From NCBI GenBank assembly GCA_947630195.1, contig CANRGQ010000071.1, positions 1 through 5,176 on the forward strand: 5,176 nt of DNA, written 5' to 3'. Positions 1 through 4,933 of this stretch are shown one piece after another. A model generated the notes under the pieces. That model was not told where the DNA came from. It did not search any database and saw only the letters and a list, made by a program, of their open reading frames with translations. The DNA comes from an uncultured Bacilli bacterium (GTDB lineage: Bacteria > Bacillota_I > Bacilli_A > RF39 > UBA660). The position numbers and the translations under genes were made by a program. Each line of letters starts with the position of its first letter. Within the stretch, counting starts at the first letter, position 1.

Positions 1-29
1 GAGGCGAAGTCCTTGCCTATATTTGGTAA
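1..29 (+). CDS. rpsH: 30S ribosomal protein S8, C-terminal end only (partial)
   Basis: Only the last eight codons and a TAA stop (27-29) are inside the window. They read G-E-V-L-A-Y-I-W in the frame beginning at base 3. The incomplete first codon ends in GA, consistent with a preceding Gly. This matches the conserved S8 tail (GGEVL-x-Y-x-W), and S8 is the expected gene before L6 in the spc operon. S8 binds the central domain of 16S rRNA in the small subunit; in E. coli it also represses this operon. The gap to rplF is six bases. The identification rests on a short tail plus position, so it is good but not independent of context. Confidence 0.85.
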
Positions 30-35
30 GTAATT

Positions 36-572
36 ATGAGTAGAATAGGTGAAAGAAAATTAAATATTCCGGAAGGTGTTACCGTAACTGTTGATGGTAG
101 TAAAGTAACAGTTAAAGGCCCTAAAGGAGAACTTGAACTTAATGTTCATGAACAAGTATTAGTAAAAGTAGAAGAAGGTAAAGTTCTTACTACTCAAAAG
201 AATCCTTCTAAAGAAGCAAATGTCTTACAAGGAACTACGAACTCTTTAATTAACAATATGTTAATTGGAGTATCCAAAGGTTTTGAAAAAGGACTAGAAG
301 CTGTGGGTGTTGGATATCGTTTCAATGTTCAAGGTAATAAAATAATAGTTAATGCTGGTTACTCTCATCCAGTTGAAGTAGTAATGCCAAGTGGTATTAG
401 TGCGGAACTAGTAAGTAGTACGGAATTAACTCTAAAAGGAATCGACAAACAAAAGGTAGCCGAATTTGCTGCCAACGTTCGGAAAATAAGAGAACCAGAG
501 CCATATAAAGGTAAAGGTATTCGTTATAAAGATGAAATTGTTCGTCGTAAAGAAGGAAAGAAAGCGGCTTAA
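36..572 (+). CDS. rplF: 50S ribosomal protein L6
   Basis: This is a complete 178-residue L6, the usual family length. L6 binds 23S rRNA near the sarcin-ricin loop at the base of the L7/L12 stalk, where elongation factors dock. Two repeated alpha/beta domains are visible, roughly residues 1-82 and 83-170. The conserved stretch QGTTNSLINNMLIGV lies at residues 65-79, followed by GFEKGLEAVGVGYR. The family signature PEPYKGKGI is at residues 154-162, followed by the basic tail VRRKEGKK. The ATG at 36 gives the standard N-terminus MSRIGERKL, although only a weak GGTAAG lies upstream. Initiation may therefore depend on ribosomes finishing rpsH six bases earlier. R149 in the conserved NVRKIREPEPY segment is coded by CGG, which argues for the standard code. 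Confidence 0.98.
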   Translation: MSRIGERKLNIPEGVTVTVDGSKVTVKGPKGELELNVHEQVLVKVEEGKVLTTQKNPSKEANVLQGTTNSLINNMLIGVSKGFEKGLEAVGVGYRFNVQGNKIIVNAGYSHPVEVVMPSGISAELVSSTELTLKGIDKQKVAEFAANVRKIREPEPYKGKGIRYKDEIVRRKEGKKAA

Positions 573-578
573 GGGAGG
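573..578 (+). promoter_or_regulatory. Ribosome binding site of rplR
   Basis: GGGAGG follows directly after the rplF stop codon and sits six bases before the ATG at 585. It supports that start and contrasts with the weak site in front of rplF. Confidence 0.85.
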
Positions 579-584
579 TAAAGT

Positions 585-941
585 ATGATAAAAAAAGAAT
601 CTAGAAATGCCGGAAGAGAAATAAGACATAAAAGAATTAGAAAAACTTTAAGTGGTACTAAAGAAATGCCAAGATTAAATGTCTTTCGTTCCAATTCCGA
701 AATTTATGTTCAAGTAATTGATGATGTTACTGGTACAACTTTAGTTTCATCTTCAAGTCGTGAATTAAAACTTAAAAATGGTGGTAATGTCGAAGCTGCA
801 AAAGCAGTTGGAAAAGATATTGCGGAGAAATGCAAAAAAGCAAAAATTAATAAAGTAGTATTCGACCGTGGTGGATATTTATATCATGGTCGTGTAAGCG
901 CTCTAGCCGATGCTGCTAGAGAAGCAGGATTAGAGATATAG
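585..941 (+). CDS. rplR: 50S ribosomal protein L18
   Basis: This complete 118-residue L18 is close to the roughly 120 residues usual in Bacillota. L18 binds 5S rRNA and, with L5, helps attach it to the central protuberance of the large subunit. The N-terminal region (residues 1-20) is strongly basic, as expected for the RNA-binding tail. The conserved core PRLNVFRSNSEIYVQVIDD spans residues 29-47. The C-terminal hallmark begins FDRGGYLYHGRV (residues 93-104) and continues ALADAAREAGLEI. The start follows a strong GGGAGG site. The TAG stop is fused to the rpsE ribosome site. Nothing is missing or disrupted. Confidence 0.98.
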   Translation: MIKKESRNAGREIRHKRIRKTLSGTKEMPRLNVFRSNSEIYVQVIDDVTGTTLVSSSSRELKLKNGGNVEAAKAVGKDIAEKCKKAKINKVVFDRGGYLYHGRVSALADAAREAGLEI

Positions 942-945
942 GAGG
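940..945 (+). promoter_or_regulatory. Ribosome binding site of rpsE, overlapping the rplR stop
   Basis: A perfect AGGAGG begins on the second base of the rplR TAG stop (939-941) and lies five bases before the ATG at 951. The terminating and initiating ribosomes thus use overlapping bases, which suggests coupling. Confidence 0.9.
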
Positions 946-950
946 CTTTT

Positions 951-1469
951 ATGGATAAGAAAAATGTAACAAGAAAAAATAATGATGCCAAGAAGAACTT
1001 ATTAGAAGAAAAAGTTATCTCAATATCTAAAGTAACAAAAGTTACTAAAGGTGGTAGACATTTTCGTTTTAAAGCAGATGTTGCTGTAGGAAATAGAAAA
1101 GGTCTTGTAGGTATTGGAACTGGTAAAGCTAATGAAGTATCAGAAGCAATTAAAAAAGCCATTCAAGCTGCCAATAAAAATGTGGTTAAAATATCTTTAA
1201 TTGATAACCGGACTATTCCTCATGAAGAAACTGGAAAAGTTGGTCGTAGTGTTGTATTAATTAAACCTGCTAAAGAAGGTCGAGGAATAATTGCTGGTGG
1301 TGCGGCAAGAGCCGTATTAGAACTTGCTGGGGTAAAAGATATTGTGGCTAAAAGCTTAGGAGCTAATACTCAAATCAATGTTGCCAAAGCAACTTTAAAA
1401 GGCTTACAAGCCCAAAGAAGTCCTGAACATATTGCTGAACTACGTGGCAAGAAGGTGGAGGAATTATAA
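951..1469 (+). CDS. rpsE: 30S ribosomal protein S5
   Basis: This is a complete 172-residue S5, a few residues longer than the roughly 166 of Bacillus because of a Lys/Asn-rich N-terminus (residues 1-17). S5 sits on the back of the small subunit near the mRNA entry site and affects decoding accuracy. The N-terminal RNA-binding domain begins near residue 20. It contains the conserved loop VTKGGRHFRF (residues 31-40) and VGIGTGKANEV (residues 53-63). The C-terminal domain shows IKPAKEGRGIIAGGAARAVLE (residues 104-124), then AGVKDIVAKSLGANTQIN. The loop tied to spectinomycin resistance in other species keeps its Lys-Gly-Gly, so no resistance change is evident. The stop shares one base with the rplO start (TAATG), so there is no room for rpmD, which normally follows rpsE. 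Confidence 0.98.
   Translation: MDKKNVTRKNNDAKKNLLEEKVISISKVTKVTKGGRHFRFKADVAVGNRKGLVGIGTGKANEVSEAIKKAIQAANKNVVKISLIDNRTIPHEETGKVGRSVVLIKPAKEGRGIIAGGAARAVLELAGVKDIVAKSLGANTQINVAKATLKGLQAQRSPEHIAELRGKKVEEL
1457..1461 (+). promoter_or_regulatory. Ribosome binding site of rplO, inside rpsE
   Basis: GGAGG lies within the last codons of rpsE, seven bases before the rplO ATG at 1469. It fixes that start and shows that rplO is designed to follow rpsE directly. Confidence 0.85.
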
Positions 1470-1912
1470 TGAAACTAGAAAATTTACCAAAATCTAAAGA
1501 AACAAAAGGAATAAAAAGAGTAGGTAGAGGACCAGGAAGCGGAATGGGTAAAACTTCAACTCGTGGAGAAAAAGGTCAAAAAGCGAGAAGTGGTGCTAGT
1601 ATTCCAGCATGGTTCCAAGGTGGTCAATCTCCATTATATAGAAGAATACCTAAAAGAGGATTTAATAATAAAAGATTTGCGCATAATTATGCGACAATCG
1701 ATTTAGGTGATTTAAATAAATTCTTCAAAGATGGTGATACAGTAACCCCAGAAATCTTAAAGGAAAGAGGAATAATTAAAAAACAACTTGAAGGAATTAA
1801 AGTTCTTGCAAGTGGAGCTTTAACTAAGAAGTTAACTATTAAAGCTCATAGATTTACAAGTAAGGCTGTAACTAAAATAGAAGAAGCCGGTGGCAAAGCT
1901 GAGGTGATTTAG
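1469..1912 (+). CDS. rplO: 50S ribosomal protein L15
   Basis: This is a complete 147-residue L15, the normal bacterial length. L15 threads a long basic N-terminal arm into 23S rRNA and joins during later large-subunit assembly. The arm carries RVGRGPGSGMGKTSTRGEKGQ (from residue 17) and KARSGA. It is followed by the GGQSPLYRRIPKRGF segment (residues 51-65), all typical of L15. The globular C-terminal domain includes GIKVLASGALTKKLTIKAHRF (from residue 109) and ends in EAGGKAEVI, like Bacillus L15. The segment before GGQ reads IPAWFQ, where Bacillus has RPGFE, a mild lineage difference. It overlaps rpsE by one base and abuts secY with no gap. A GAGGTG ribosome site for secY lies in its last codons (1901-1906). 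Confidence 0.98.
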   Translation: MKLENLPKSKETKGIKRVGRGPGSGMGKTSTRGEKGQKARSGASIPAWFQGGQSPLYRRIPKRGFNNKRFAHNYATIDLGDLNKFFKDGDTVTPEILKERGIIKKQLEGIKVLASGALTKKLTIKAHRFTSKAVTKIEEAGGKAEVI

Positions 1913-3175
1913 ATGTTTTCATCTTTCAAGGGACTATTTAGTAAATCAAATAAAGATGTTCGAAAGAGAATTTATGTTACCCTTCTATGTCTTGGAATAT
2001 TTTGTTTAGGTACAACAATTACAATTCCTTGGGCATCAAGAATATATTCTGATTTAGGTTTCTTAGAAATCTTTAACTTAATGAGTGGTGGTGGACTTCA
2101 AAACTTTTCCATCTTTGCTTTAGGAGTTTCTCCTTACATCACTGCATCCATCATAACTCAATTATTACAAATGGACATCATTCCTTATTTTAGTGAATTA
2201 AAAGAAGAAGGTTATACTGGAAGACAAAAAATGAATAAAATAACGCGTTATTTATCAATCATTTTTGCCTTTGTTCAAGCCTATGCTTTATGTATTTTCT
2301 ATATGAGTAGTATGGGTACTGTAAATATGATTAAGACAGCTTTAGTTATGACAGCAGGTACAGCTTTCTGCTTATGGTTAGGAGACCAAATCTCTAAAAA
2401 AGGAGTAGGTAATGGTTCATCAATGATCATTATGGCCGGGATTATCTTAAGTATGCCAAGAATATTTACGGGAGCTTATAATGCCTTTATTCATGGCACA
2501 TATTCATTAGGACTTGGAATAATCTTATTTATTATCTTTATTCTAGTTTACTTATTAGTATTAGTAGGTATTGTTTATACGCAACTTGCGGAAAGAAGAA
2601 TACCTATTCAATATTCTAATAGAACTACTAGTGCTTATGGAGCTGAACAAAGTTATTTACCAATTAAGTTAAATGCAGCAGGAGTTATTCCGGTAATATT
2701 TGCCCAAATACTTTTAACTATACCATCAACAATTGCGGCTTTATTTAAAAATCAAGCAGTAATTAATTTTATTAATAAATATATTGTTTATACATCAAAT
2801 ACAGGAATTATTCTTTATATAATCTTAATTATGTTCTTTGGTTATTTCTATACTTATATGATTATGAATCCTGAAGAAATGAGCAAGAACTTAAATGAAA
2901 GAGGAGGATATATTCCAGGAATAAGACCTGGTGAAGATACATCTAAATATATATCTTCATCAATAGGAAAACTTACAATAGTAGGAAGTTTCTTCTTAAC
3001 AATAATAGCTATCTTACCAGTTTTAATTAGTAGATTTACTAATTTACCTAGTACCGTAACTATTGGAGGAACCGGATTATTAATTGTGGTTGGTGTTGCC
3101 ATTGAAACATATAAACAAATGGAAAGTAGTTTAATGGCTCGTAGTTATAAAGAAAAAAGAAGAAGGTTAAGATAA
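1913..3175 (+). CDS. secY: Protein translocase subunit SecY
   Basis: This is the channel subunit of the SecYEG translocon in the cytoplasmic membrane, which exports unfolded proteins and inserts membrane proteins. It has 420 residues, slightly shorter than the roughly 431 of Bacillus. Multiple hydrophobic segments consistent with the ten-helix fold begin near residue 20. The plug and second-helix region reads LMSGGGLQNFSIFALGVSPYI (from residue 56). Other family marks are KKGVGNGSSMIIMAGI (residues 162-177), AERRIPIQYSNR (226-237) and LPIKLNAAGVIPVIFAQ (249-265). The cytoplasmic loop before helix 9 has YIPGIRPGEDTSKYI (333-347), with the Arg (R338) needed for SecA-driven export in E. coli. 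The tail is strongly basic (KEKRRRLR). The ATG directly follows the rplO stop, and the stop lies one base before adk. Confidence 0.98.
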   Translation: MFSSFKGLFSKSNKDVRKRIYVTLLCLGIFCLGTTITIPWASRIYSDLGFLEIFNLMSGGGLQNFSIFALGVSPYITASIITQLLQMDIIPYFSELKEEGYTGRQKMNKITRYLSIIFAFVQAYALCIFYMSSMGTVNMIKTALVMTAGTAFCLWLGDQISKKGVGNGSSMIIMAGIILSMPRIFTGAYNAFIHGTYSLGLGIILFIIFILVYLLVLVGIVYTQLAERRIPIQYSNRTTSAYGAEQSYLPIKLNAAGVIPVIFAQILLTIPSTIAALFKNQAVINFINKYIVYTSNTGIILYIILIMFFGYFYTYMIMNPEEMSKNLNERGGYIPGIRPGEDTSKYISSSIGKLTIVGSFFLTIIAILPVLISRFTNLPSTVTIGGTGLLIVVGVAIETYKQMESSLMARSYKEKRRRLR

Positions 3176-3176
3176 A

Positions 3177-3812
3177 ATGAAAAGTGTGATTTTTATTGCA
3201 CCCCCAGCTGCTGGTAAGGGGACTCAAAGTAAAAGGTTACAAGATTTAGGTTATAATCATATTGCGACGGGAGATATGCTAAGGGAAGAAATTAAAAGTG
3301 GTAGCCTCCTAGGCAAAGAAATTGATAAACTTATTTCTAGTGGTTCTTTAGTTAGTGATGAAATTGTCTTTAATTTAATAAAGAATAAAATAAATAGTGA
3401 TAAACCATTTATTTTAGACGGATTTCCAAGAACTATGGAACAAGCCCTTTTATTAGATAAATTATTTAAAGAATTAAATATTAATAACTATGAAGTAATT
3501 TATTTAGATATATCTTTAGAAGAAGCGATGAAAAGAGCACTTGGAAGACTTACTTGTTCTTGTGGGGAAACTTATAACATATATATAGAGGGTTTTAAAC
3601 CTAAAAATGAAAATATATGTGATAAATGTGGAAAAGTCTTAGTAAAAAGAAGTGACGATAATGAAGAGTCCTTTAAAGTAAGATTTGAAACATTTTTAAG
3701 AAGTACCAAACCAATAAAAGAATATTATGAAAAGAAAAATAAATTACATTGTATTGATACAACATTAGATTATGATATAATTACAGATAGAATTAAGGAA
3801 ATTTTAAAATGA
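3177..3812 (+). CDS. adk: Adenylate kinase (nucleoside monophosphate kinase), zinc-lid type
   Basis: This cytosolic enzyme interconverts ATP + AMP and 2 ADP. It has 211 residues, the long-lid bacterial type. The AMP-site motif TGDMLR is at residues 31-36 and DGFPRT at 81-86. The active-site arginines match those of E. coli Adk (R36, R86, R120, R124, R158, R169). The lid carries four cysteines (C127, C129, C148, C151), as in zinc-binding Gram-positive forms, followed by RSDDNEE. Two oddities stand out. The P-loop reads APPAAGKGT (residues 8-16) instead of the usual GAPGAGKGT, so two glycines are alanines, though the Gly-Lys-Gly-Thr core is intact. The first zinc knuckle is C-x-C rather than C-x2-C. 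R36 is coded by AGG. A modest GAAGG site lies 10 bases upstream of the start. The last bases overlap map (ATGA). The enzyme is very probably functional. Confidence 0.96.
   Translation: MKSVIFIAPPAAGKGTQSKRLQDLGYNHIATGDMLREEIKSGSLLGKEIDKLISSGSLVSDEIVFNLIKNKINSDKPFILDGFPRTMEQALLLDKLFKELNINNYEVIYLDISLEEAMKRALGRLTCSCGETYNIYIEGFKPKNENICDKCGKVLVKRSDDNEESFKVRFETFLRSTKPIKEYYEKKNKLHCIDTTLDYDIITDRIKEILK
3754..3781 (+). promoter_or_regulatory. Candidate internal sigma-A-type promoter for map and downstream genes
   Basis: Inside the 3' end of adk, TTGATA (3754-3759, five of six consensus bases) is followed after 16 bases by a perfect TATAAT (3776-3781). The TATAAT is preceded by TG at the extended -10 position (TGATATAAT, 3773-3781). 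Transcription would begin near 3787-3790. That leaves about 20 bases of leader, including the AAGGA site (3795-3799), before the map ATG at 3809. The match and placement are what is seen; function is inferred. The bases also code for Adk residues, and AT-rich DNA produces such matches by chance. Confidence 0.45.
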
Positions 3813-4552
3813 TAAGTTTAAAAAGTGAAAGAGAAATTGAATTAATGAAACATGCTGGGCATATCAATTATTTGACCCACTTGGAAGTAGCCAAAAATAT
3901 TAAGCCAGGTATTAGTACCAAAGCTTTAAATGATATTGCGCACAAGTTTATCTTGGCAAATGATTGTGAACCTTCATTTTTAGGATTTGAAGGTTACCCA
4001 GCAAGTATCTGTATATCCGTCAATGATGAGGTAGTCCACGGGATACCTTCTAAAAGAAAATTAAAGGAAGGTGATGTGGTATCCGTTGACATTGGCGTTT
4101 CGTATAAAGGGTATCATTCTGATTCCGCTAATACATATATTGTGGGGAATGCTTCAAAAGAGGTCAAAGATTTAGTCGAAAATACGAGAAAATCTTTATA
4201 CGAAGGCTTGAGTGTTATTGCTGATGGTGTTAAAATAAGTGCCATTGGCAAAAAGATTGAAGATTTTGCAATTAAAAATGATTTAGGAGTTGTAAGAGAA
4301 TTAGTAGGACATGGTGTGGGGACTAGTGTTCATGAAGACCCAGATGTTCCAAACTACTATACAACTGATAATACAAGACTAAGAGCCGGTATGGTCATTG
4401 CGGTAGAGCCAATGCTAAATCTAGGTGGGGAAGATATTTACTTAGAGGATGATGATTGGACAATTAAAACGGAAGATGGACTTCCTAGTGCCCATTTTGA
4501 ACATACTGTATTAGTTACGAAAGATGGATATGTTATATTAACGGGAGAGTGA
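3809..4552 (+). CDS. map: Methionine aminopeptidase, type I
   Basis: This cytosolic enzyme removes the initiator Met from new proteins when the second residue is small. It has 247 residues, close to the 248 of Bacillus, with the pita-bread fold expected. All five metal ligands are recognisable: D94 (in VSVDIG), D105 (in HSDSANTY), H168 (in VGHGVG), E200 (in AVEPML) and E231 (in FEHTVLV). The conserved active-site histidines H77 (VVHGIP) and H175 (SVHEDP) are also present. The start ATG overlaps the adk TGA stop by four bases, with AAGGA nine bases upstream. The natural N-terminus ISLKSEREIELMKHAG fits the family. There is no zinc-finger extension. A possible promoter lies just upstream. The KOW-domain gene that sits between map and infA in Bacillus subtilis is absent. 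Confidence 0.98.
   Translation: MISLKSEREIELMKHAGHINYLTHLEVAKNIKPGISTKALNDIAHKFILANDCEPSFLGFEGYPASICISVNDEVVHGIPSKRKLKEGDVVSVDIGVSYKGYHSDSANTYIVGNASKEVKDLVENTRKSLYEGLSVIADGVKISAIGKKIEDFAIKNDLGVVRELVGHGVGTSVHEDPDVPNYYTTDNTRLRAGMVIAVEPMLNLGGEDIYLEDDDWTIKTEDGLPSAHFEHTVLVTKDGYVILTGE
4543..4549 (+). promoter_or_regulatory. Probable ribosome binding site of infA, inside the end of map
   Basis: GGGAGAG lies over the last codons of map, nine bases before the TTG at 4559. It is the only purine-rich, anti-16S-like sequence near that position. It therefore supports TTG as the start, although it matches less well than the AGGAGG sites of the next two genes. Confidence 0.6.
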
Positions 4553-4558
4553 TAAGAA

Positions 4559-4798
4559 TTGGCAGAATCCAAGAGTGAATCTAAAAAGAATGATAAAATT
4601 GAAGTAGAAGGCAAGGTCATTGAAGTATTAAAAGGTTCGGATTACTTAGTCGAACTAGAAAATGGCCATACTGTAAAAGCCTACGTTTCTGGTAAAATGC
4701 GCATTAACATGATACGTATTCTACCAGGTGATACCGTTACAGTACAATTATCGCCTTATGATTTAACACGTGGGATAATAACATGGAATAGAAGATAG
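4559..4798 (+). CDS. infA: Translation initiation factor IF-1, TTG start
   Basis: IF-1 occupies the A site of the 30S subunit during initiation and works with IF-2 and IF-3. The protein is 79 residues, an OB-fold of the S1 type, against 72 in E. coli and Bacillus. Clear family marks are IEVEGKVIEVL (residues 14-24), VELENGH (31-37), VSGKMR (43-48), IRILPGD (52-58) and LSPYDLTRG (64-72). The extra length is a charged, Ser/Lys-rich N-terminus (residues 2-11) placed before the usual IEVEG. No in-frame ATG or GTG lies between the upstream stop and IEVEG, so TTG at 4559 is the best start. Small departures from the family are LKGSDY where LPNAMF is common, and a TWNRR end. The stop is fused to the rpmJ ribosome site. 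Confidence 0.95.
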   Translation: MAESKSESKKNDKIEVEGKVIEVLKGSDYLVELENGHTVKAYVSGKMRINMIRILPGDTVTVQLSPYDLTRGIITWNRR

Positions 4799-4802
4799 GA
4801 GG
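4797..4802 (+). promoter_or_regulatory. Ribosome binding site of rpmJ, overlapping the infA stop
   Basis: AGGAGG starts on the second base of the infA TAG stop (4796-4798) and sits seven bases before the ATG at 4810. It confirms this short gene as translated. Confidence 0.9.
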
Positions 4803-4809
4803 AGTTCTT

Positions 4810-4923
4810 ATGAAAGTTAGACCATCAGTAAAGAAAATTTGTAAGAAATGTAAAATAATAAGAAGAAATGGAAAAGTTATGGTTATTTGTGATAACCCTA
4901 AACATAAACAAGTTCAAGGTTAG
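4810..4923 (+). CDS. rpmJ: 50S ribosomal protein L36, zinc-binding form
   Basis: This 37-residue protein is the exact family length. It reads MKVRPSVKKICKKCK, then IIRRNGKVMVICDNPKHKQ and a short tail, nearly identical to Bacillus L36. L36 is a small late-assembling large-subunit protein bound to 23S rRNA. The zinc ligands C11, C14, C27 and H32 are all present (C-x2-C-x12-C-x4-H). It is therefore the zinc-requiring version and not the cysteine-free paralogue some bacteria use when zinc is scarce. The ATG follows a perfect AGGAGG. The gene lies between infA and rpsM as in Bacillus and many other bacteria, with gaps of 11 and 10 bases. Confidence 0.98.
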   Translation: MKVRPSVKKICKKCKIIRRNGKVMVICDNPKHKQVQG

Positions 4924-4927
4924 GAGG
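4922..4927 (+). promoter_or_regulatory. Ribosome binding site of rpsM, overlapping the rpmJ stop
   Basis: AGGAGG starts on the second base of the rpmJ TAG stop (4921-4923), six bases before the ATG at 4934. It fixes the rpsM start. Confidence 0.9.
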
Positions 4928-4933
4928 ATTTAA

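Noticed and set aside
432..629. Open frame of 65 codons on the minus strand across the rplF/rplR junction
   Set aside because: It lies opposite two certain ribosomal genes, gives a low-complexity Phe/Ser-rich product with no family resemblance, and has no ribosome site of note.
884..1162. Open frame of 92 codons on the minus strand opposite rplR and rpsE
   Set aside because: It is a shadow of the conserved S5 and L18 frames; its product resembles no known protein.
1465..1470. TATAAT at the rpsE/rplO junction
   Set aside because: There is no -35 element 15-19 bases upstream, and initiation would fall inside rplO. It arises from the stop/start overlap TATAATG.
2854..3102. Open frame of 82 codons on the minus strand opposite the end of secY
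   Set aside because: It is the antisense of hydrophobic SecY codons and of the conserved IPGIRPGE loop, without independent coding signs.
3304..3314. Small inverted repeat GCCTCCTAGGC in adk
   Set aside because: The stem is only four base pairs with a three-base loop inside coding sequence and no following T-run, so it is not a credible terminator or binding site.
3872..3903. TTGACC followed by AT-rich TATTAA-like sequence inside map
   Set aside because: The -10 match is poor at the correct spacing and the better one is 20 bases away. A transcript would begin within map far from the next gene start.
4531..4539. Possible extended -10 (TGTTATATT) upstream of infA
   Set aside because: No -35 match lies at a suitable distance, and a transcript starting about seven bases downstream would cut off the infA ribosome site.
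4438..4620. Open frame of 60 codons on the minus strand opposite map and infA
   Set aside because: It is antisense to conserved C-terminal residues of Map and the start of IF-1, with no recognisable product.
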